A stretch of 64,000 nt of DNA. It comes from Physcomitrium patens. Taxonomy: Eukaryota; Streptophyta; Bryopsida; Funariales; Funariaceae. Of the stretch, positions 1 to 8,942 are shown piece after piece. The notes beneath the pieces were generated by a model that was given only the letters and a program-made list of their open reading frames with translations, did not search any database and was not told the DNA's origin. Position 1 is the first letter of the stretch. Each line of letters starts with the position of its first letter. The stretch spans positions 7,559,943 through 7,623,942 of the forward strand of contig NC_037262.1 of assembly GCF_000002425.4 (NCBI RefSeq), given 5' to 3'. The position numbers were made by a program, and so were the translations under genes.

Positions 1-2
1 AC

Positions 3-323
3 CCAGTTGCATATCGGTTACATCTACCGGAGTCAATGAAGATCCATCCTGTATTCCACGTGTCTCTTCTTGAACCATATAAGACAATGGATATACAAGG
101 AAGAAGACAAATGCTATCGCCTCCTATAGAAGTAGATAATAATGAAGAATTTGAGGTAGAAGAGATATTAGACTCAAGGCGACGCCGAAATAAGCTGGAA
201 TATCTTGTTCATTGGCACAGATATGATATTAGTGAACGCACATGGGAGCCATCCAGGAATCTAGGAAATGCATCAGCTAAAGTCAAAGTTTTTTATCAAC
301 GACATCCATCAAAACCAAGATGA
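3..323 (+). CDS. Chromovirus pol C-terminus: integrase tail plus chromodomain (partial)
   Basis: The frame is open from the window edge to a TGA at 321-323. The first residues give the integrase C-terminal block (YRLHLPESMKIHPVFHVSLL) that precedes chromodomains in Ty3/gypsy pol. A chromodomain follows, with FEVEEILDSR at its start and YLVHWHRYDISERTWEP in its core, including the aromatic residues of the fold. In the family this domain directs integration toward marked chromatin. The frame has no internal stop. A Met at 36 is not a real start, because the frame continues upstream. The copies at 26.2 and 45.0 kb align to it with stops. Confidence 0.9.
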   Translation, partial: PVAYRLHLPESMKIHPVFHVSLLEPYKTMDIQGRRQMLSPPIEVDNNEEFEVEEILDSRRRRNKLEYLVHWHRYDISERTWEPSRNLGNASAKVKVFYQRHPSKPR

Positions 324-417
324 AAATCTCTCTTATAAAAGAGACAAGATTGAGGCAAGATAACATTCAATTTCCTATCCTTGTTTGTAACTTCTTTGCA
401 TTTGTGACGCTAATTAG

Positions 418-789
418 ATGGAGAGCCAACAACAAGCGGATTCAACTCAAGAACCTTCGTTTGCTAACCTGCCGGATAAGACATTACGATTGTCACAACC
501 TTCAAGATGACGCAATCAAGATGAAGATCTTCAAGAACGACATGTTCTTCCTCGAACAGATGGTGAGATACAACGCGTTTGGTATCACGATTTGGGAAGG
601 GACTCTCGATGTTTGGTGATTTTGCTAGAGGTAGGAACAACTCCTGATGGTATTCCGAATATTCTATTCGAAGGAAGTTACGAAGGCTTCAACAATGATC
701 AAATAACTGGTTGGTCTTCCTGCCCTGGTATGGGACACTACCAATGGTTGAGAGGCCCTATCAATCATCTTCGAAGAGAACAGAGATGA
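418..789 (+). pseudogene. Additional reading frame of family A between pol and 3' LTR, one in-frame stop
   Basis: From an ATG at 418 one frame runs to a TGA at 787-789, interrupted only by TGA at 508-510. The copy 2 equivalent of that codon is TGG, so the stop looks like a deaminated arginine codon (CGA or CGG). About 123 codons would be encoded. The N-terminal third is rich in Gln, Ser and Asp; the C-terminal part has the blocks FNNDQIT, WSS and HYQWLRGPINHL. I do not recognise the product. Equivalent remnants lie at 26558-26800 and 45388-45770 in the other two copies, at the same place relative to pol and LTR. It could be an envelope-free accessory ORF, a captured host fragment, or open by chance. 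Confidence 0.5.
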
Positions 790-867
790 GAGTATGTGGC
801 GAATACAATTCGTCGCATCATAGATTTCCTCAACATATGATGACCGCTCCTCGTGGAACTCGTCTCT

Positions 868-880
868 AGAAGGGGGGGTA
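868..880 (+). other. Polypurine tract of family A copy 1
   Basis: AGAAGGGGGGGTA lies immediately 5' of the LTR start at 882, where the plus-strand primer is made during reverse transcription. The equivalent in copy 3 is a shorter purine run ending at 45860, just before the LTR at 45863. Confidence 0.75.
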
Positions 881-881
881 A

Positions 882-1433
882 TGTCACGGCCATAATCATG
901 TAAGCTAATAATTACATATAAAAATAGGTAGAAGTAAGTAAAAGTAGATAAAAGTAAGTTAATTCTATAATATTTAATATAGAAGCTTCCTAGAAACTTC
1001 CTAGACGCTGCTTTGACTTCATAGGTGTCTTTAATTGACTTTTTGGATTAGAAACGTGGTCAACAAGTTGGCCATGTGCCACACATGTTGTTAGCTTGAA
1101 GATCAAGCTAACTATGTGGCCCACACGTAGAAAAACTTGCCTTGTAAGTCAAGGCATGTGTCCTACAAAGTCAACACATATTGGAGGTCCTATAGAACGT
1201 CGCCACGTAGCCCCTAGTTAGATAGTATATATAGAGACAAGAGTGAAGGCTTCTTCACTCTTGTCAACTCCTTTCTTGCTTCTAGTCCAGGTTCAAGAGT
1301 CTTTAGTTTCTTGTCTTGTGGCAATAGCCATTCCAGTTTCCTTTTAATATACCTACTTGTTTATATTTTGACTTATTATATCGAGATAGCCTTTTGGTGT
1401 ATATTTTCCCTCATCGAGTCTTTGTCCTTGACA
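882..1433 (+). repeat. Family A 3' LTR, copy 1 (about 552 bp)
   Basis: It starts TGTCACGGCC right after the polypurine tract and ends CCTTGACA, so the ends are short inverted repeats (TGTCA/TGACA). Internal landmarks shared with the other copies are a repeated AAGCTT-type purine/pyrimidine block near 980, a TATA-like box at 1226-1233, a perfect palindrome at 1236-1265, and a CTAGTC-rich tail. The same sequence recurs at 4114, 7755, 20137, 26812, 43172 and 45863. Confidence 0.85.
1226..1265 (+). promoter_or_regulatory. Family A LTR TATA box followed by a 13-bp perfect palindrome
   Basis: TATATATA at 1226-1233 is followed two bases later by GACAAGAGTGAAG (1236-1248), a GCTT loop, and the exact reverse complement CTTCACTCTTGTC (1253-1265). 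The arrangement is kept, with decay, in LTR copies near 4450, 8022, 20466, 26950, 43510 and 46200. A transcript starting about 30 bases after the TATA would begin in the 3' arm. The site may therefore be a DNA-level factor site, or a hairpin in the U3 part of the RNA 3' end. Confidence 0.6.
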
Positions 1434-1968
1434 CTAACATGGAGCGTACTCCTTGTCGTAGTGATTGGATCTTTGTTGTAGCCCATCGTGTCTTGTCATG
1501 TTTGCCAAATGCTTCCGCAAACGCCTCCAAAAAAGTTTCATAGTTGTTCAAAATTGACGATCTTTTCTCAAACAAAGGAACAAACCATGATAGAGCTTGC
1601 TCCATGAGCAAAGTTCCAATCAGTCCAACACATGACTCTTTCGTCGGATAGCATTTGGACTATAAAGCTCTTATTAATCAAATTTGATTGATAAAACCTC
1701 AAAACTTAGAACACGTACTATCAAACGTGTCTAAAAGGCTAATTCAGGGCTCTTTTCGTTGTAAGAACAACGGTCCTTGTTGAACTAGAGGCAGAGTTGC
1801 TTCTCTTGGTGTTGAAGCTTGAGGCTGATGAATCCTCGATTGTGCCATCCCCGATGTTCCATCATCATGAAGTCTTGCAATGATTCCTTCAATCCTTGTA
1901 GTTCTCTGTGATAACCTAGCAAGAGCATTCATAATGGCATCCAACTTGGACTCCAAACTTTCAATCAT
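1434..1968 (-). pseudogene. Gag polyprotein fragment of family D
   Basis: An ATG at 1968 (minus) opens a 74-codon stretch with a heptad-like segment (MIESLESKLDAIMNALARL) typical of the gag N-terminus. A second open stretch at about 1611-1411 carries ALSWFVPLFEKRS...FLEAFAEAFG...KIQSLRQG, the pattern of the Ty3/gypsy retrotransposon gag family (PF03732-like). The two stretches are in different frames or separated by stops, and no zinc knuckle follows because the fragment ends at the junction with the family A LTR. A decayed homologue lies in copy 2 at about 20970-21130. Confidence 0.7.
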
Positions 1969-2230
1969 ACTAATATCTTAACCTCTGGCCATTCTAAGTG
2001 AAGAAAAGAAATGACTCTACAAGAAGGCAGTATTGTTTTAGAAGAGGGTACTTTGCAACCTCTAAAACGCCTTAAAACCTTCAAGAAGAGGGGTAATCCA
2101 CTCTCTCCAAGAAAGATAAGACTCCAATATTATAATAGAAGAAATATTAGTTTAGAGGAGGGTAATCCGCAACCTTTAAAATGCTAACACCTTTAAGTAG
2201 AGGAATAATCTCCACTCTAATAAGAAGAAA

Positions 2231-2242
2231 CTAGCTCTGATA
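2231..2242 (-). other. Primer-binding site remnant, initiator tRNA-Met type
   Basis: The minus strand reads TATCAGAGCTAG directly after the LTR end TTTCA. The common plant site is TGGTATCAGAGC; nine bases match and the leading TGG is missing or mutated. This fixes the minus orientation of family D. Confidence 0.6.
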
Positions 2243-2628
2243 TGAAAGATGAGTGTACTCCCGATAAACTATCATGAATTTAGAATACTGACTGGAAATC
2301 TAAACAAGAAGCTCAAGAAGAATTGGCAAGAATTAGATTAATCAGATGAATACAAGAATAATATTAGAAAGGTGAGCTAGAGCTCCAAGAGATGTGTTGT
2401 CGAGACTGAGGATCCCCTCCGTCTCGGCTCTTATATATACTACAAGCTAGGAAGCTTTTCAAATAGCTTCTACAAACTAAGAAGCTTCTCAAGTAGCTTC
2501 CACAATCTATGAAGCTTCTCAAGCAGCTTCCACGAACTAGGAAGCTTTTCAAGCAGCTTCCACAAACTACAAAGCTTCTCTAGAACCTTCTAGAATCTTC
2601 TACAACTTCCTAGTATATGTCCTTGACA
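2243..2628 (-). repeat. Family D 5' LTR (about 386 bp)
   Basis: On the minus strand it starts TGTCAAGGAC (2628) and ends CTTTCA (2243), followed by the primer site. It contains a five-unit 30-bp tandem repeat, a TATATATAA box (plus coordinates 2431-2440), and a near-perfect inverted repeat at 2401-2426 directly after it. This is the same order as in the family A LTR. No second LTR of this family was found in the window. Confidence 0.7.
2444..2593 (-). repeat. 30-bp tandem repeat, about five units, in the family D LTR
   Basis: Units begin at 2444, 2474, 2504, 2534 and 2564. Each has a variable 7-base lead, then the GAAGCTTyTCAAryAGCTTC core and a CAC/TAC end. The last unit is diverged and merges into GAACCTTCTAGAATCTTC. 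The core has internal dyad symmetry around AAGCTT. Being in U3 upstream of the TATA, these are enhancer-like repeats by position (inference). Confidence 0.85.
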
Positions 2629-4113
2629 AAAAGTCATTTAATTGAAGCCTTAGTAAGTCTTAGAAGGAATTATTTTTATTGGTTTCATATTCTTTTCTAT
2701 TTTTAATATTTTTTATTTAGTTTTTGACACCAATGTCTTAACTAGTCTCTTATTTATATATATTAAATACTAAAAACATATAAATGTTGATTAATAGGTA
2801 GAAGAAGTATGAAATATAATACCATAATTTTTTATTCATTTATGTAGAAAATAAGATTTTTAGTTGATTATTATTGATTTTATTTCTATAATTTTTTATA
2901 ATATAAATATTAGCATTAAATTTATATTAGTACCTTAAAAATATTTTAAAAAAATTAAAATTGTTTTAAAAATGTATAGTAATTTTTAAAACATATTTTA
3001 AATATTTTGATAAAAATAATTTTATCACTTTAGAAGACCATTATGAAAATTTGGAAAAAGATTTGATGGCTCTATTGGATTTTTAGGCTACATGATATTT
3101 TTAAAGACCATAGTAAAGCTAAAATAGCAAAAAATATATACTAGTAGAAAATAGAAAGGCTAACAATTCATATAGTAATTATAAGAAGGAAAGTATACAT
3201 ATCCTATATGTATTATAGCACCTTAGATGTAAGTAGGAGGATAAGACTAAGGCCTCATGGTTTCTTCAAAACATCCATATACACCACTTATGAGCCTATG
3301 TGAGATTCAAATCTTAAACTACCTAATCAAGTTTTTTGTGAAGTAAAATTCAATTAATTGATTCTTTAAAATTTTTTACCTTTTATCTTTGAACTATCAT
3401 AACTTATTTATAGTTATTTGGATTTAAATATTTTTCATGTCATTAAAAAGATTAATAAATCACTACAAAAAATTTATATTTTAAAATGTGATAATTTAAA
3501 AAAATATATAAAAAAAATTTGACTAATTTTTTAAATTTTATATTAATTTGATTGTAATTTCATTTTTATTATATATATATATTATTTTTATTTTTATTTT
3601 TTTCTTGTTTCTTATTGATTTTAAATTCACTTCATATCACAACTTCCACATCACTTTTGATTTAAGTCATCTTGTAATTTGAATTTAATGATAAATTTTA
3701 TTCTTATAAAGAAAAAAATAATGGATATTTTGTTTAATTATATTCATGATAAGTGGTGAAAAATTATAATAAATTTAGAATCACTATGCTATTAAAATTT
3801 TAGTAGTTTAATTTCATTAATATCAATCTAATACTTTTATTACAAATGATGAAGTTTATTAATATTAAAATATATATATATATATACCAATGATTTTTTA
3901 AAATAATTAAATGGAATAAAGAATGAAGATAGATTAATACTAAGAAATAAATTTGGTGAAGCCAATGAACTTCAATAAGATCAAAAATACGATTAAAAAA
4001 AATTGATTAAATGGCCATTATATATAATCATTATCTTTAGAATAATAAAATATTATAATATTTTAAATCATTTTTTTAATCACATATTTATGTATTATTA
4101 GACAATCTTAATT
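2629..4113. other. AT-rich intergenic DNA
   Basis: The interval is very AT-rich with short TA runs (about 3567-3582 and 3871-3885) and many A/T homopolymers. No reading frame above about 60 codons with family features, no RNA gene and no terminal repeats were seen. It is probably old decayed repeat DNA. Confidence 0.6.
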
Positions 4114-4649
4114 TGATAGACATACATATTTACTTCAATAATTACCTATATAATATGAATAAGTAGAAGTAGATTCAAGTAGATAAATTTGTTAATATCT
4201 TGAAGAAAAGCTTTATAGAAGCTTCATAGATAGGGCTTTGACTTTACAATTATTTATAGTTGATTGATAGGTTAGAAACTTGGCCAAAAAGTTAGCCACA
4301 TGTTACATGTATTGATAGCTTGTGCTACAAGCTAACTATGTAGTCCACATATAGAAAACTTGCTTTACAAGTTAAGATATGTGTCTTACAAGTTAGATAC
4401 CTATTGTAAATCCTATAGAACATTGTCATGTAGCTTTTAGTTAGATAGTATAACTAAAAGTGAAGTTTTTTTCACTTTAGTCAATGCCTTTCTAGTCATT
4501 AGTCTTGTTTCAAGACTTTTTAGTCTATTTATTTTTGGCAATAGCTATTCTAGTTTATTTTTATACCATCTTTGAATGATTTTCTAGTCTTTTTGACTAA
4601 CAAAAGAATGTATTGATCTTTTAATCCTTTGAGATTCATATCTTTGACA
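4114..4649 (+). repeat. Family A solo LTR, decayed
   Basis: It starts TGATAGACATACATATTTAC and ends TTTGACA. It aligns along its length to the 882-1433 LTR: GAAGCTTCATAG block, GGTTAGAAACTTGG block, TTAGATAGTATA box, AGTGAAG...CTTCAC-like arms, TTTCTAG tail. No internal region follows on either side, so it is a solo LTR or an isolated end. A clear target-site duplication was not found. Confidence 0.75.
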
Positions 4650-7600
4650 CTTAGTACATTATAGAATAATAAAATTTTATATTAAATACTTATAGGATTG
4701 TAAGTTTTGATAAGAGTTTCAAATTGACTAATTTGTTAATTTTATCCAGTTTAAATAATTTTACTCTTTAGAAATCTAAAGTTGAAAAATTAACTAACTA
4801 AAAAATCTCAATTAATAATTGTTGCAAGCCAACAAAATTTATCAATTTTAAAATTTCTAATTGAACTAACTTGCTAATTTCTATTAAGAGTTATTTCAAA
4901 TTTTAACAAAAAATTAAATCTAAGGTTATTAGATTAATTAAATTATTAATTTAAAATTAATATTTCTTCCAATCATCTAATATATGAAAATTTGAAGATT
5001 GTCAAATCAACTAATTTTCCAATCTCAAATAATAGTTTCTACAAATTTGTACATATTTATAAATTGAAGAATATCAAATAAGTCAATTAATAAATCTAAT
5101 TTGATAATTTTTGCAAGCTTATAAATATTTTTTAGATCCAAGATTGTCTAATTAATCATTTAGTCAATCTTAAACAATAATTTTTGCAATCTTAAACTAT
5201 TCTTGAATTTTGATACTTTTTTAGATGTTTTATTTTAGATTTTCAATAAGAAGTGGTAATAATTTGCACATAATTTTAATATTAAAGTTGTAAAAATTAT
5301 CAAATATTCAAAGAATTTATATAAATATTTGCATCAATTTTAATATTTATTATTTAAGTATACTTCTAAAAAAATCCATTTTTATATTTATCTTTCTTAT
5401 AATTTATTTTTTATAAAAATAATTTTTTTTATTAAAAAAAACATTTTATATTATTGTGTCTTATATCGAGATCTAAATTAAATATATAATTAACTTGAAA
5501 TATCTATAAAAAATAATTATAGATTTTTTCTTCTATAAAAAAGATAATTAAATTTGATTTAAATTTTTAAAAAGAATTATAAATACTACTATTAAAAAAT
5601 AAGAAAAATAATGAAAGCCTAAATAAGCTTAAATTATTTTTTAAAATTTATTTTTTTACAACATTTCTACTCTACCATTATAATTTACTTCTTGTGTAAT
5701 CATTGCTTGCATATCTCAAATTTAAAATCTTCTATAACCTTCACCTTTGAGAATTTTTATGCCATAAATATAATCTTAACTTAAGACAATTAAAGTCATA
5801 GAAGTTCTTAAATAAAAAATTCTAATATAAAAACCGACTAAAATCAATTAAATTATTTTTTTATTGAAAAAATCAAAGACTTTTGTGACATAACTTTTCA
5901 TAATTAAAATTTTATAATTTATTTATTTTTAAAAATCCTTTTTAGTGAAAATTTTGCAAAAATACCATGTGATGATGTTTTTTAATTTATTTATTTCAAA
6001 GACCGTCCAATTTATTTAGATTTTTTGTTTTCAACCCGAAAAAAAATAAAGAAAAATTCATTACATTGAGGTAAAAACATCATCTAATTTGAAAATATTT
6101 TATAAAAAATCTAGCTTTTGGAAATTTAAATTTTAATAAAACGACTAATAGGAATAAATGAAATCATATTATAAAAAAGTAAAATAAATATACAATCAAT
6201 GCAATTTTTTGTAAGTTCAAACTAAGGGTATGTTTTGGCCAAAATTAATAGAAACAAAGATTAGATTTATATGTAGAATATTTTTTATAGAAGATTGAAG
6301 GTAGGACCTAGCACACAAAAAATAGACACCTAAAATAGAAATAGTATTTGTTTTTAGATTCGTTTTTGAATTTAAGAGGTAGGTTTTAAAAGCATTTTAC
6401 AAGTGTATAATTTAAAATTTTATAGTATATAAAAGTACTTAAAAGAAGAAAGAAATAAGAAGTTTCAAAGATACTAAAATTTTATGCAATTTCTGGCTTT
6501 ATAATCTAAAATCTAAGATTGATCTAAGATAAGTTGTTTTTGAATATGTTACTATGCAAATAAGCAACTTAGTTTTTAATTTTTATACAATTATACCAAT
6601 TCAATTGCAAGATATTATTTTTCATATATAAGAGCAAGTTTAAAAGAATTAAATTAAGATTAATTATTTATTTTTAGAGATTTAAAACTTAAAATACTAG
6701 ATGAAGCATATTTTATGAAATGTTAATAAAAGACACAATAATAAAAGCATATATAAAGTTTAAGTAAAATTTAACGACTAAGTTATAAGATACAACTAGT
6801 TGAATTCTTGATTAATCTTAATATAGGAAGTCAAGTATTATTGGAGGTTTTTTTATATTATATAGGTTGAACATTTCTTTATACTTATAAGCTTTTGTAA
6901 GACATACAAATAAGTTAGTAAAAAATATAATGCTAATTTAGAAATACAATTACAAGTTATAGTCCACTAAAGTTTGAAGCTTAAAAACTTAAGTTTTTTT
7001 TAAGGATTTCTTAAGATTTAATTAGTATTTATTTAGGACATTATTAGGAAATTTAATTATTTTTTATTATTAAATATTAATTTTATTATTTAATTATAAT
7101 TTCTTTAGAAATATTTTAGGATTGATTTTAGATTTTTAGGATTTATTTATGGTTTAATAAGTTTTTTAATATTTAAAATTAAATTAAATTAAATTAATCT
7201 TTTATTCTTGAATGGCGAATTCATGAAAAATTTCTTCTAGACTTTGTTAGTGGCTTTAGTCTTTGTTAGGTTTTTCTTATAAATTTTTAAAATTATTTCT
7301 TAAAAATTTAAATGAAGATAGGATTTTTTTTGTACTTCTATATGAATATTATATTAAAATTAAAATTTTTTAGCAAAATTGAAATCTCCAATTTAGTGAA
7401 GGGTGGTACATTACTTTTGTAGTTTGATAATTCTATCTTGGGAAGCTATAATTGAAGATAGAACTTTGGACCACAAAATAAGATGGACTAAAATAACTTA
7501 AGTATTTAATTTTTAGAAAAGATACTATTTAAAGTCAAAATTCTAATAAGCTTAGATTCACTATAGGAAAATCAAGGATAAGTTAATTTAATGTTGTAGA

Positions 7601-7707
7601 AGAGAATCTATTACCTTGCCAAATTGAAGCATCAACTTTTTGAGGCAATATTAGATGCACCTAAGCAAACTTGAAGGTAAAATTTGCTAGATAAATGCAT
7701 ATTGTAG
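4650..7707. other. AT-rich intergenic DNA with old repeat traces
   Basis: No coding sequence is supported. About 6990-7260 has TTTAGGATT/TTTATTTAGG-like runs reminiscent of the 3' part of the family C LTR (compare 27140-27640), but too decayed to assign with confidence. The rest is A/T homopolymer-rich sequence. Confidence 0.5.
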
Positions 7708-7752
<45 letters not shown>

Positions 7753-7753
7753 C
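7708..7753. repeat. Compound (CA)n(TA)n microsatellite
   Basis: A CA run of about 11 units passes directly into about 11 TA units. It sits at the expected start of the following family A LTR and hides its 5' end. A second compound CA/TA array lies at 62299-62345. Confidence 0.95.
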
Positions 7754-7754
7754 A

Positions 7755-8266
7755 TAGATTATAGGAGTTGAATAGAAGTAGAAGTAAATAGATTTAATAA
7801 TATCTTGTAGATAAGCTTCTTAGAAGTTTTATAGATCTGGTTTGACTTTATAAGTGTTTGTAGGTGATTGGTAGGTTGAGAACTTAGCAAACAAGTTGGT
7901 TAGTATTGCATATGTTGGCCTTTTGTGATAGAAGTTTGCTGTGTTGCACATATGTGAAACTTGTCTTGCAAGTTATATATGTGAAAGATTATGTAACTTA
8001 TAGTTAGATAGTATATATGGAGACAAAAGTGAAGCTTTCTTCACTCTTGTCAACACCTTTTTTTTCCATAGTCTTGTTTCGAGAGACTTATTCTTTTTTT
8101 CTTTAGCAATAGCCATTTTAATTCAATACAATACTATCTTCAAGTGAATATTTAGCCTTTTTGAGTGACACAAGAAGGTATTCACCATTTGATTCTTTGA
8201 AATTCATATCTTTGACAACTAAGAGTATATAGATCCTTTGATTTTTTGAGATTCATGTATTTGACA
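7755..8266 (+). repeat. Family A LTR, decayed, with a short terminal duplication
   Basis: The sequence aligns to other family A LTRs from GAATAGAAGTAGAAGTAAATAG onward. It keeps the TTAGATAGTATATATGG box and the AAAGTGAAG...CTTCACTC arms near 8022-8050. A first LTR-like end (TTTGACA) is reached at 8217, and about 49 bp of tail sequence is then repeated to a second TTGACA at 8266. No internal retrotransposon sequence is attached. Confidence 0.72.
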
Positions 8267-8942
8267 CCAAAACCATATCAAATATTTAATTAAGGAATTA
8301 GCTTAAACATATTGCTATCAATTCCAACTTAAAGTCAGAATATACAATCCATTTACAAAAAAGTTAGCATGCACATCAAAATTGCAAGGAATAGAAAAAA
8401 CACATGTATAAATATATATATATATATATATGTCAATTAAAAAGTAGTGTTCTTCACAACAATAGATTACATGTTTCTCAATCACTAATCAATCAACTCA
8501 AAAAAGACAATATACCATTATATTCTATGCAACAAACAAATGCCTGTGGTCTGGAACTAAAAAAGAACATAATAATAATAATCCAAAATCACTAAATCTT
8601 TATACATTTGGATCTTGTGAGAACTTGATATGTAAGAACTTAACTCCATATCATTGCTACTAAATAACATTTTCCTATCTTTAAGTGGGAGGTTAAAGCC
8701 CAAGTTCAAGAATCAAATAAGAGCAGCCAAATTTTTAACTGATTGACTCCCTAATCCACAGCAGTCGAAGAGACTGAATCTGCTTGGGCAAAAACAAGGC
8801 TCCATCATTGCATAGTTTTTGCATACACTGCAACCGTTATTTGTTAATGATATCACAAGCTGTCAACCGGCTCAAGTTGTCATCTACAAAAAGTCCCACA
8901 TAGAAGCAAAACAGATGGTTTTATTATAGAATGTTCAAGCTT
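8267..8942. other. 3' flank of the NDA-type dehydrogenase gene
   Basis: AT-rich at the left with a TA run at about 8411-8432, becoming more balanced from about 8650 toward the gene. The right part is the likely 3' untranslated region of the minus-strand gene. No other gene is supported; a short frame at 8404-8595 arises from the TA run. Confidence 0.55.

Larger units (their letters stand above)
1..1433 (+). mobile_element. Family A Ty3/gypsy chromovirus, copy 1 (3' end, cut by window edge)
   Basis: Seen in order: the end of pol with a chromodomain, a further reading frame, a polypurine tract and a complete 3' LTR. This is the least decayed family A copy, with arginine CG codons still present where the other copies have TA or CA, so I infer it is the youngest. 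The 5' part lies outside the window, so integrity of the whole element cannot be judged. The element abuts a minus-strand gag fragment of another element at about 1434. Confidence 0.88.
1434..2628 (-). mobile_element. Family D Ty3/gypsy fragment: 5' LTR, primer site and gag (minus strand)
   Basis: Read on the minus strand the order is LTR (2628 to 2243), a tRNA-Met-type primer site, a leader with repeated motifs, then gag codons to about 1434. Nothing of pol is present; the fragment ends where the family A LTR begins. This order matches the 5' end of an LTR retrotransposon truncated at the family A junction. Confidence 0.75.

Noticed and set aside
320..619. 99-codon frame overlapping the pol stop
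   Set aside because: It is a shadow of the frame starting at 418; the latter, not this one, is the frame that keeps residue similarity with the other copies.
2364..2552. 62-codon minus-strand frame with repeated SFL/RS residues
   Set aside because: It is the translation of the 30-bp U3 repeat array of the family D LTR.
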